From NCBI GenBank assembly GCA_947178505.1, contig CAMWYR010000001.1:1-64000 (forward strand): a stretch of 64,000 nucleotides of DNA, read 5' to 3'. This DNA is from an uncultured Muribaculaceae bacterium (lineage in GTDB: Bacteria > Bacteroidota > Bacteroidia > Bacteroidales > Muribaculaceae). Numbering within the stretch: the first letter of the stretch is position 1; each line of letters begins with the position of its first letter. Both the position numbers and the translations under genes were made by a program. The notes under the pieces are model-generated. The model was not told where the DNA came from, did no database searches, and worked only from the letters and a program-made list of their open reading frames with translations. This document shows, one piece after another, positions 27,201 through 39,783 of this stretch.

Positions 27201-28319
27201 TCAGATCTTGCGGATACCCATTATCTGGCGTACGTCGCGGAGGGTTTCCGCAGCGACCTCACGCGCACGCTCTGCTCCCTGACGCACGACGCGCGAAAGA
27301 TATTCCTCGTTGCTGCGGATATCAAGGATGCGCTCCCGGATCGGCAGGGTCACCTTGAGGATATCCTCGGCCAGCTGCTTCTTGAGGTCGCCGTAGCGGA
27401 TTGAGCAGTCGGCATAGGCATTCTTGAAATGCTCGAGCGTGTCGGGGGTCGACACGAGCTCCATGAGCGTAAAGAGGTTGCGTATCGGTTCTGACACTTC
27501 CTGATTCGGCTCCTTCGGGCCTTCGTCGGTCACTGCACGCATCACCTTCTTTCGGAGAGTCTTCTCATCGTCAATGAGATAAATGCAGTTGCCCTCGCTC
27601 TTGCCCATCTTGCCGGAGCCGTCGAGACCGGGCACCTTGATGCTGTGGTCGCCGAAGTTAAAGTTTACGGGTTCACCGAAATAGGGTGTCTTGTAGAATG
27701 AGTTGAAGCGGCGTGCGAAACGGCGCGTGAGCTCGAGATGCTGCTCCTGATCCTTACCTACGGGCACGAAGTCGGCATGATGGATGAGAATATCGACAGC
27801 CATCAGCGTGGGATATGTAAGGAGACCTGCATTTACTCGCTGGTTGGTCTGGTTACCGATGATCTGCTTCTCAATGCCGTCATCATCGCTGTCGGACTCG
27901 GGGGCTGAGATGCCGAGTGCCTTGCGGGCCTTATCCTTGAAGGAGGCGGTGCGCATAAGTTCGCCGATGCCGACGTGCATGTTCATGAGCAGATACATTT
28001 CCGAAATCTCGGGCACATCGCTCTGCACATAGATAGTGTTTTTCTCAGGATCGAGACCTGCGGCGAGATATTCGGCGAGAATGTCTTTAACATTCTCGTG
28101 AAGCATCTTGGGGTCGGGATGAGTGGTGAGGGCGTGGAGATCCGCCACGAAATAGCGGCAGTCGTAGTCGTCCTGCATGCGAACGAACTTATTGAGTGCG
28201 CCATAGTAGTTTCCGAGATGCAGGTTGCCGGTGGCACGGATTCCGCTCAATACTATTTTCTTACCGTCTTTACCCTTACCAGTCTGTTCGGGAGCCGGTG
28301 TATTATTGTTATCGCTCAT
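27201..28319 (-). CDS. trpS: tryptophanyl-tRNA synthetase
   Basis: LSGIRATGNLHLGNYYGAL, VPVGKDQEQHLELTR, KMGKSEGN (KMSKS-like). Confidence 0.94.
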   Translation of the reverse strand: MSDNNNTPAPEQTGKGKDGKKIVLSGIRATGNLHLGNYYGALNKFVRMQDDYDCRYFVADLHALTTHPDPKMLHENVKDILAEYLAAGLDPEKNTIYVQSDVPEISEMYLLMNMHVGIGELMRTASFKDKARKALGISAPESDSDDDGIEKQIIGNQTNQRVNAGLLTYPTLMAVDILIHHADFVPVGKDQEQHLELTRRFARRFNSFYKTPYFGEPVNFNFGDHSIKVPGLDGSGKMGKSEGNCIYLIDDEKTLRKKVMRAVTDEGPKEPNQEVSEPIRNLFTLMELVSTPDTLEHFKNAYADCSIRYGDLKKQLAEDILKVTLPIRERILDIRSNEEYLSRVVRQGAERAREVAAETLRDVRQIMGIRKI

Positions 28320-28371
28320 GAATAGGTCAATATTATGACGGTCGGAGCCGTCGGGTTATCAAACCGCAAAT

Positions 28372-29370
28372 TTAGCAATTTTTTCCATTCTCTCCAATAG
28401 CAGGCGAATCGTTTTGGTGCGATTCGAGTTGCTGATGATGCTTGTGAAGCTGCCAGGAGTTGAATACGTTGTGCCAGATACTGTAGAAGCCGCCGACGAG
28501 GGCAGTTACGGGAGTGAAGAATGTATATCCGAGCCATATTGCGAACACAGTGTTCTTCTGCCCCATCGACTGACCGGCAGTGATATGGTCGCCGTACCGG
28601 TGTCCGACCCATCGGCCGAGGGCGAACTGAGCCATGCAGCAGATAAAGGAGATGCCTATGAGCCAGAGCTGGGTTGATACGGCGACGGTGGAATGCCAGA
28701 TGCTTCTGGTGGTCACGGCGATTGCCAGAGAGAGGGAGAATGCCCAGATGTAGAAAGACAGGTCGGGATAGCGGTCGAAATAGCTGACCATGCGTGGCAG
28801 CCAGCGACGGGAGGCCATTGCGCATGCCAGCGGCAAGAGCAGCAACGGGAACACCTTTACGAGAATGCGCCAGGCAGCCTGCCACACGTTAAGATCCGGA
28901 TTTGGATGCACGAAGGGCATAAGAGCCGGAATGAGCAGAGCAGCTACGAGATTGATCAGGATCGTGTAACTCGTGATGTCGCTTACATTGCCTCCAAGCT
29001 TCCGGGTGACGACGGCGCCTGCAGTTGCGGTGGGGCATATCATGCAGAGCATGGCTCCTTCAAGCACGATACGCATAGGGCTATGGGGCATGGCGATGAG
29101 CAGACAGCCTATGCCGATAAAAAAACCGGTCTGCAACAGCAGGATCCAGAGATGCCAGCTTCGCAGGCGCAGATCGCGGGGATTGACGCGGCAGAACGAC
29201 AGATAGAGCATCGTGAAAATGAGGACCGGCTGGATAATGCCGATACCCTCAGTCACGATGCCATGGAGCGCAGCCGGAACGGGCAGACTGATGTAGACAA
29301 AATAACCGAGCACGCCAAGCAGAATGGCGAAAATCAGCGCCCATTCCTTCAGAAAACCGATGAGTTTCAT
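28372..29370 (-). CDS. bile acid:sodium symporter (BASS)-family transporter
   Basis: Start assigned at MKLIGFLKEWALIFAILLGVL (29370); the upstream extension to 29835 is low-complexity and overlaps another gene; multi-TM with MICPTATAGAVVTRKLGGN. Confidence 0.78.
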   Translation of the reverse strand: MKLIGFLKEWALIFAILLGVLGYFVYISLPVPAALHGIVTEGIGIIQPVLIFTMLYLSFCRVNPRDLRLRSWHLWILLLQTGFFIGIGCLLIAMPHSPMRIVLEGAMLCMICPTATAGAVVTRKLGGNVSDITSYTILINLVAALLIPALMPFVHPNPDLNVWQAAWRILVKVFPLLLLPLACAMASRRWLPRMVSYFDRYPDLSFYIWAFSLSLAIAVTTRSIWHSTVAVSTQLWLIGISFICCMAQFALGRWVGHRYGDHITAGQSMGQKNTVFAIWLGYTFFTPVTALVGGFYSIWHNVFNSWQLHKHHQQLESHQNDSPAIGENGKNC

Positions 29371-29419
29371 TAGGGGATAGTGGGTGAAAGGAGCGGAGAG
29401 AGCAACGTCAGAGAGGGGT

Positions 29420-29986
29420 TCAGCGAAGTTTATATGCGGCCTGACGACGATAATCGTCTGCACGGCGCTGTGCATCGTGAGCCTTCGCAGCATAGCGTTG
29501 ATGCTGGGCGTATTCCTTATCTGCACGACGGGAATAGCGGTCGGCCATACGGTAATCGCGGCGGTCGGCTGCGCGGCGTGCGTCACGGCGGTACATTTCG
29601 GCGGCGCGCAGGCATTCCGTAGACTGATGGCGGTAGCGATCAGCCTGACGCTGATAGTCATCGGCCTTACGCAGTAATTTCTCTGCCTGACGGCGGTTGC
29701 GTTCGTGAGCTTTATCGTTGAAATTATGCGACGTGCCCCCGGGACGTGGGGCGCTCGTGCCGCCGGGACGGTAAGAATTACCTGGATGATGCTTATTCTC
29801 TCCCGGTCGCGACGGCTTATTCTCCTGACGTCCATTGGTCGAGGCCGACCGATGAGAAGTGGTAGTCACTGTGGAAGTCTTCGTCTTTGCGGCAGCCTCA
29901 AATGGGGCGACCGCACAGGCGACGGTGGATGTGAGCAGGACCGATATCGCGCCCTTTCGCAGTAATGTGAGGAGTGTGCTATTCAT
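29420..29986 (-). CDS. secreted Arg/His-rich coiled protein of unknown function
   Basis: 188 aa; signal peptide; low-complexity PGG/His segment, then repetitive ADxYRRQA-like helical segment. Confidence 0.65.
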   Translation of the reverse strand: MNSTLLTLLRKGAISVLLTSTVACAVAPFEAAAKTKTSTVTTTSHRSASTNGRQENKPSRPGENKHHPGNSYRPGGTSAPRPGGTSHNFNDKAHERNRRQAEKLLRKADDYQRQADRYRHQSTECLRAAEMYRRDARRAADRRDYRMADRYSRRADKEYAQHQRYAAKAHDAQRRADDYRRQAAYKLR

Positions 29987-30109
29987 GTGTGTTCAGTTTT
30001 TCTTCGGAAATCGGAAACCCGAAATCCCGTGAATCTTTATATATATGAACCCGATATCGGGGAAAAGTTTAGATAAGTCCGTAAAAAAATAAATTTAGGG
30101 TCAGAAATC

Positions 30110-30448
30110 TCACTTAATTCGCCGTGGCAACTCGCTGATAATGTGGCGCACGGCAGCAATCGGATGAGTGAACATCATGCGGGGGCCTGCATAGCGCATC
30201 ACACTTCTCATCTTCTCACGCTCGGCGGGGCGGTAGCAATGAATCTTGCATTGACGGCAGCTTGGCTTCGCCTCACCGTGCGGACAACAGTCAAGACGCG
30301 TCAGCGCATACTCGAGAAGACGCGCACAGTCACCGCAAAGCTTATCTCCACGATACGCAGAGGCCTTCTCCCGATGATTCGCGCTGCAGTACATGCCGAT
30401 CATCAGTCGGATTGTAGATTTCTGATTAGCGATACGTCCCATCCTCAA
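30110..30448 (-). CDS. YgbA_NO (nitrous oxide-stimulated promoter) family protein
   Basis: 112 aa; MIGMYCSANHREKASAYRGDKLCGDCARLLEYALTRLDCCPHGEAKPSCRQCKIHCYRPAEREKMRSVMRYAGPRMMFTHPIAAVRH. Confidence 0.88.
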   Translation of the reverse strand: MRMGRIANQKSTIRLMIGMYCSANHREKASAYRGDKLCGDCARLLEYALTRLDCCPHGEAKPSCRQCKIHCYRPAEREKMRSVMRYAGPRMMFTHPIAAVRHIISELPRRIK

Positions 30449-30957
30449 TTCCGGCTTTTATCTTCAGCGGCCTCTGCATCGCCAGCGGCTGCGATCTTCT
30501 CGCGCTCGAGCCGTCGGCGCACGATTATCCGGGCGAATTCCTCGGGAAGACGCACATTATATAAATCGTAGGCAGCATCAAAGAGGGGCGCGATCTGCTC
30601 GGGAGTAAATCCTGCGATGCCACAGCCTATGGGGGTGATAAGGAACGTGGTCTGATCCCATTCGGTAGCGAGCCTGATGAATTCATCGACGTACGGACGA
30701 ATATCATCAGGCCCTCCGTGCATCGTGGGAATGGCGTACGACCGACCCTGCATACCGACCCCGTTGCCCCATTCGGCTCCGAAGTGATTGAGTGCGAACC
30801 GAGCTGCACCGCCGGCGTGATGACCGGCAAGATTACTTCCGAACACAAACACTTCATCCTCTCCAAGACTGTCGATGTGCCGGGGTGTGAATTTGCGGCC
30901 ACCAAGTGCCCGCGTGATTTCCTCGTCGCTGACGAGAGGCTGATTTTTCGAAGACAT
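30445..30957 (-). CDS. macro-domain-like (A1S_2505/phage-associated-type) protein
   Basis: VFVFGSNLAGHHAGGAARFALNHFGAEWGNGVGMQGRSYAIPTM...FLITPIGCGIAGF; 4-bp overlap with the YgbA_NO gene. Confidence 0.72.
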   Translation of the reverse strand: MSSKNQPLVSDEEITRALGGRKFTPRHIDSLGEDEVFVFGSNLAGHHAGGAARFALNHFGAEWGNGVGMQGRSYAIPTMHGGPDDIRPYVDEFIRLATEWDQTTFLITPIGCGIAGFTPEQIAPLFDAAYDLYNVRLPEEFARIIVRRRLEREKIAAAGDAEAAEDKSRN

Positions 30958-31060
30958 AGCTATAATTATTAACCCGAAGCCGTTCGTTACGGCTTTACTG
31001 AATTATACTCCTAATTAATCTGAAGACAACAAATTCTGTCCAATCGCACGATGGCACAGT

Positions 31061-32305
31061 CTAAGCGATATCAAAACCGATATCCCGAATCAGTGCCTCG
31101 GCGGAAGCGCGGTCGTGCTCACCGGCAACGGAGGCTGTACCCGCACTGAGGTTGACCGTCACGGAATCCACACCGGGGAGTTTTGAAAGATTTCTCTCCA
31201 CCGATGCCTGGCAGTGGGGACACGTCATGCCTTTGATGCGGTATGTTGTGACGCAGGCCGACGAATCCTCCGGGAGCTTCTGCTCCTTTTCAGGGATGAA
31301 AGCAAGCACAAGAAGAAGCAGAAGTATGCCGGAGCAGATAGTGGAAAAAAGAGGAAGCTCGTGATGACAGGCATGTCCCAAGGCAGTTCCCGGGAGCAAG
31401 AACAGCGAACGGGGCAGCAGATAATCAATGGCGATGCCGAAGAGCATGGCGCCAATTGAAATGGCTGTCACATAGAGCGCGGCGGCCCGACGCCCCATTG
31501 TGCGAGAAATTACCGTGACAGATGCAAAGTTGGCGGCAGGTCCGGCCATCAGAAGGACAAGCGCCGCACCGGGCGACAGGCCTTTTAGCATCAGTGACAT
31601 TGCAATCGGAATCGAACCGGTGGCGCACACATACATCGGCACGGAAATAACGAGCATTGCGAGCATCGCGAGCAACGGATGATCACCGAGGGCCACAAGA
31701 AAATCTTCTGGCACAAACATTGCGATCAGCGCTGCAATCACAAGTCCGAGCATCAGCCATTTGCCGATGCTGCGCAGAAGGGTGTGGAAGCCATAGACAA
31801 GCGTATCCCTCACCTTGCCGCCAAATGTTGCAGGGCGCTCATCCGGGATTTCTCCCTCGACAACCGCGACTGTATCAGGAGTATCTGCGGAGCCTTCAGC
31901 TTCCTTTTTCTCAGCTTTACCCATGAGCCAGCCTCCGCCGAGGGCTGTTACGAGCGCCGCCACGGGACGAATAACAGCGAAGGCCGGACCGAGTAGAGAA
32001 TATGTGGCCGAGATACTGTCGACTCCGGTCTGCGGAGTGGCTATGAGGAAGGAGGTGGTGGAGGCTTTCGATGCTCCGGAACGACGCATGGCGACAGCCG
32101 TAGGAAGCACCCCGCAGGAACATAACGGCAGTGGAACTCCGATCATGGCAGCCTTGAACACGGAAGAGAAACCGCGCCCTGACAGATGGCGGTTCATAAG
32201 CTTCGCCGGCACAAAGGCATGCAGGATGCCGGCTATGAGAAGCCCTAACAGTATGTAGGGCGACATCTCATTGAGTATATTGAGAAGGGTGTATATCAGT
32301 GTCAC
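31061..32305 (-). CDS. SO_0444-type Cu/Zn efflux permease with C-terminal HMA domain
   Basis: VPLPLCSCGVLPTAVAMRRSGASKASTTSFLIATPQTGVDSI; HMA motif IKGMTCPHCQASVERNLSKLPGVDSVTVNLSAGTASV. Confidence 0.88.
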   Translation of the reverse strand: MTLIYTLLNILNEMSPYILLGLLIAGILHAFVPAKLMNRHLSGRGFSSVFKAAMIGVPLPLCSCGVLPTAVAMRRSGASKASTTSFLIATPQTGVDSISATYSLLGPAFAVIRPVAALVTALGGGWLMGKAEKKEAEGSADTPDTVAVVEGEIPDERPATFGGKVRDTLVYGFHTLLRSIGKWLMLGLVIAALIAMFVPEDFLVALGDHPLLAMLAMLVISVPMYVCATGSIPIAMSLMLKGLSPGAALVLLMAGPAANFASVTVISRTMGRRAAALYVTAISIGAMLFGIAIDYLLPRSLFLLPGTALGHACHHELPLFSTICSGILLLLLVLAFIPEKEQKLPEDSSACVTTYRIKGMTCPHCQASVERNLSKLPGVDSVTVNLSAGTASVAGEHDRASAEALIRDIGFDIA

Positions 32306-32428
32306 GAAATATGTTGATTAGCCAAGACTTTTCTCCCGAAGTCTTTGGCAAAATGATTAATTTAAAGCGGCCTGACAGGCCTTTATTCCTACAAATATAA
32401 TACGTTTGGGCGCCAATTCCAAATTTTG

Positions 32429-32516
32429 GGCTCCATCCGCTAAAAATCCGCCGCTCTGGCATTAAGAAATTTTAGTGGATGGAGCCTTAGTGGATGGAGC
32501 CTTAGTGGATGAAGCC
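32429..32516. repeat. dispersed palindromic repeat, copy B, with 15-bp tandem amplification of one arm
   Basis: ggctccatccgctaaaaatccgccgctctggcattaagaaattttagtggatggagcc, then ttagtggatggagcc and ttagtggatgaagcc. Confidence 0.85.
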
Positions 32517-32556
32517 TAATTGGATGTCGCTATTACCGGTGTAAGACGGGAAATCC

Positions 32557-35208
32557 TTATTTCTTAAACAGGCGCACAAGCTCACCGATCCAGAGCACAA
32601 GAGACGTGGCACCGATAATCACGAGCCAGTCGGTAATGCCGAGGGGAACGACGTTGAAGAATTCTCCGCCGACCGACACGATGAGCACCTGACCGAAAAG
32701 GATAACAAGCGCAATCAGAAGGAAGCCACCGCAGTTCTTGAAGTGGAATGCCGAGCGACCGGTCTCGAAAGCGCGGGCGTTGAACATATTCCAGAACTGG
32801 AGGAACACGAAGATAGTGAAGAAGAGCGAAAGCTCGACGGGAGTTAGCGTCGGGACAGATGTCTGCGGATTGAATGAGAAGATGTTGAGCACGCTCGTCA
32901 CGTCATAATGCTCGAAGATATAGAGCAGGCCGAGGAGAAGGAGGAAGAAGATTCCGCCGACACCAATGATCGAACCCCACATCGGGCGGTTGATGATGAA
33001 GGCTTCGCGCGAACGGGGCTTATCTTTCATCACAGATTTCGAGGGAGGAAGTGAGGCGAGAGCCATGGCGGCAAATGTATCCATAATCAGGTTAACCCAG
33101 AGCATCTGCGTCACCGTAAGGGGGGATTCCGTGCCCATGAATGCGCCAAAGAGCACGATAAGACATGCGGCGACGTTCACAGTCATCTGGAAGAGGATGA
33201 AGCGCTGAATATTCTGGAATAGAGAGCGTCCCCACATTACGGCGCGTCCGATTGAGGAGAAGGAGTTGTCGACAATGGTGATGTCAGAGGCCTCCTTCGC
33301 CACTGAAGTGCCGTCGCCCATTGAGAGGCCTACATGCGCAGCCTTGAGAGCAGGGGCATCGTTGGTGCCGTCGCCCGTAACGGCCACGACCTCATTATTA
33401 CCCTGGAGGGTCTCCACGAGGCGCTTCTTATCGAGCGGGCGGGCACGGGCGATAATCTTGATATCCCCTACCCTATTCTTAACTTCCTCATCGCTGAGCG
33501 CTTCAAATTCCACGCCGGTGATGATGTTGAGGTCATTATCCGTGGCATCGTTCCAGAGTCCGATCTGCCGGCCGATTTCCTTAGCAGTACCAGGAGTGTC
33601 GCCGGTGACGATCTTCACCTTAATACCGGCGTCAGTGACTTCGCGCACGGCATCGGGCACATCGGCACGCACGGGATCGGATATTGCGGTGATTCCGAGG
33701 AATGTAAGCCGCTTCGCAGCCACCTTACCGTCAACGATCGTTGCTTCTCCGTCTGCAAGTTCCTGGAATGCGAAGCCGAGAGTACGCATCGCCATGTTTT
33801 GATATTCGAGCAGCTGAGCATCGATTTCAGCCTTAGAGACTCCGGCTGTGTCGGTGCACATACCGTAGATGATCTCGGGCGCACCCTTGACATAGAGAAT
33901 TCGCTTGCCCGTGGATGAATTGACCACCGTGGCCATATACTTGCGCTCGGTTGAGAAAGGCAGTTCTTCAAGGCGGGTCACTTTTTCGCGGAGAGCAAGG
34001 TAATCGACTCCTCGCTTCTCGAGCCATAGGAGAAGTGCACCCTCTGTGGGATTACCCAGCACCTCGATCTTCTCACCGCTCTTGTCGAGCTGGGCGGTGG
34101 AGTTGACAGCGATACCCTCTTCAAGCACATCATTGTCGGGGTTGCCGTAGAACTTCGTCTCATAGACGGTCATCTGGTTCTGAGTCAGCGTGCCGGTCTT
34201 ATCCGTACAGATCACGGTAGTCGCGCCCATTGTCTCGCAGGCGTGCATCTTGCGCACGAGATTGTTGGTCTTGAGCATGCGCCGCATCGAGTATGCGAGC
34301 GAGAGCGTCACCGCCATAGGAAGACCTTCGGGTACAGCCACTACCACGAGTGTGACGGCGATCATAAACGTCTGAAGAAGATAAGCGATGAACGTTACCC
34401 ATTCGAAGTCAACATTGATGAAATACATCACGATACGGCCTACAACGATCGCAACTGCAAAGATGTAGGAGATTTTCGTGATGAGGTCGCCGAGGCCGTC
34501 AAGCTGCTCATTGAGCGGAGTCTTCACGCTGTCGTCGATCTGCGCGGCCTTGAACACCTTACCGTTTTCCGTGGCGTCGCCGACGGCGGTGACCTTCATG
34601 ACGCCATGACCCTCCATCACTTTCGTTCCGCGCTTGGCCGTATTGGAAGGATATGTGGCATCGGGATCAAATTCCTCTGCGACGGTCGTCTTGTGGCAGA
34701 TGGGTTCGCCAGTGAGTGTTGATTCGTCGATGTTGAGCTGCACGGCCTCCAGAAGTTCTCCGTCGGCAGGCACCTCCTCGCCCGTGTTGAGGATAACGAT
34801 ATCCCCTACCACAACGTCTTTTCGTGGCACCTGGGTCATGTTACCGTCGCGCACCACCTGCACCGGCTCGTCGTCATTAACCTGATTGAGCAGCGCGAAC
34901 TCCTTGTCGGCCTTAAGCTCGAAAATGAATGCGAGCCCCGTGGCGAGCAAAATCGCGATGAAGATGCCGAGAGGCTCGATGAATACACCGGCATCCTTGT
35001 GGAGACCCCAGTATTCATAGCAGGAAATACCTATCGAAAGAGCACCCGCAATCAGCAGGATGATAATCAGCGGATCGCCGAATTTCTCTAAGAAGCGGCT
35101 CAGTAACGATTGCTTCTCGGCAGGAGTCAGGATATTGACTCCATACTTCTGTCTGCTCTCGGCCACCTGTGCGCCGGTCAGACCTTCGTAATGTTGGGTT
35201 TGTGCCAT
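32557..35208 (-). CDS. calcium-translocating P-type ATPase (PMCA type)
   Basis: 883 aa; phosphorylation motif CTDKTGTLTQNQM; TGDGTNDAPALKAAHVGLSMG; AVPEGLPMAVTLSLAYSMRRM. Confidence 0.93.
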   Translation of the reverse strand: MAQTQHYEGLTGAQVAESRQKYGVNILTPAEKQSLLSRFLEKFGDPLIIILLIAGALSIGISCYEYWGLHKDAGVFIEPLGIFIAILLATGLAFIFELKADKEFALLNQVNDDEPVQVVRDGNMTQVPRKDVVVGDIVILNTGEEVPADGELLEAVQLNIDESTLTGEPICHKTTVAEEFDPDATYPSNTAKRGTKVMEGHGVMKVTAVGDATENGKVFKAAQIDDSVKTPLNEQLDGLGDLITKISYIFAVAIVVGRIVMYFINVDFEWVTFIAYLLQTFMIAVTLVVVAVPEGLPMAVTLSLAYSMRRMLKTNNLVRKMHACETMGATTVICTDKTGTLTQNQMTVYETKFYGNPDNDVLEEGIAVNSTAQLDKSGEKIEVLGNPTEGALLLWLEKRGVDYLALREKVTRLEELPFSTERKYMATVVNSSTGKRILYVKGAPEIIYGMCTDTAGVSKAEIDAQLLEYQNMAMRTLGFAFQELADGEATIVDGKVAAKRLTFLGITAISDPVRADVPDAVREVTDAGIKVKIVTGDTPGTAKEIGRQIGLWNDATDNDLNIITGVEFEALSDEEVKNRVGDIKIIARARPLDKKRLVETLQGNNEVVAVTGDGTNDAPALKAAHVGLSMGDGTSVAKEASDITIVDNSFSSIGRAVMWGRSLFQNIQRFILFQMTVNVAACLIVLFGAFMGTESPLTVTQMLWVNLIMDTFAAMALASLPPSKSVMKDKPRSREAFIINRPMWGSIIGVGGIFFLLLLGLLYIFEHYDVTSVLNIFSFNPQTSVPTLTPVELSLFFTIFVFLQFWNMFNARAFETGRSAFHFKNCGGFLLIALVILFGQVLIVSVGGEFFNVVPLGITDWLVIIGATSLVLWIGELVRLFKK

Positions 35209-35233
35209 ATTAAGCTATTTCTGTTTTATGTTG

Positions 35234-35241
35234 CAAAGATA
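35234..35241 (-). promoter_or_regulatory. Bacteroidetes -7 element upstream of the P-type ATPase
   Basis: Minus TATCTTTG about 30 nt upstream of the start; -33 weak. Confidence 0.45.
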
Positions 35242-35283
35242 AGTTAAATAAGCGAATTATTAACTATCCTGCAATATTGCAGA

Positions 35284-35320
35284 CGAAAAAAACCGGACCC
35301 CGAAAGTATCGGAGTCCGAT
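35284..35320 (-). terminator. rho-independent terminator of the rpoBC operon
   Basis: Minus-strand cggactccgatactttcggggtccgg followed by ttttttt; just downstream of rpoC. Confidence 0.85.
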
Positions 35321-35382
35321 TGTATTCATTATTTACGCTTCATAACGAACTAAATTTGCTACGGAGCGTATGTTTCAGCAAA

Positions 35383-39708
<4,326 letters not shown>

Positions 39709-39727
39709 GTTGTTGTTCCTATATTGA

Positions 39728-39762
39728 TCCGCCGGGCCTTCGGGCTCCGTAGGCCCGGCGGA
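39728..39762. other. 12-bp perfect-stem GC hairpin in the rpoB-rpoC intergenic gap
   Basis: tccgccgggcct/tcgggctccgt/aggcccggcgga; no U-tract on the minus strand. Confidence 0.75.
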
Positions 39763-39783
39763 AGGATTGTTGGTGTAATTTGA

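Noticed and set aside
29371-29835. N-terminal extension of the BASS transporter ORF
   Set aside because: Overlaps the 29420-29986 gene in another frame and has a low-complexity, non-membrane composition; a good start exists at 29370.
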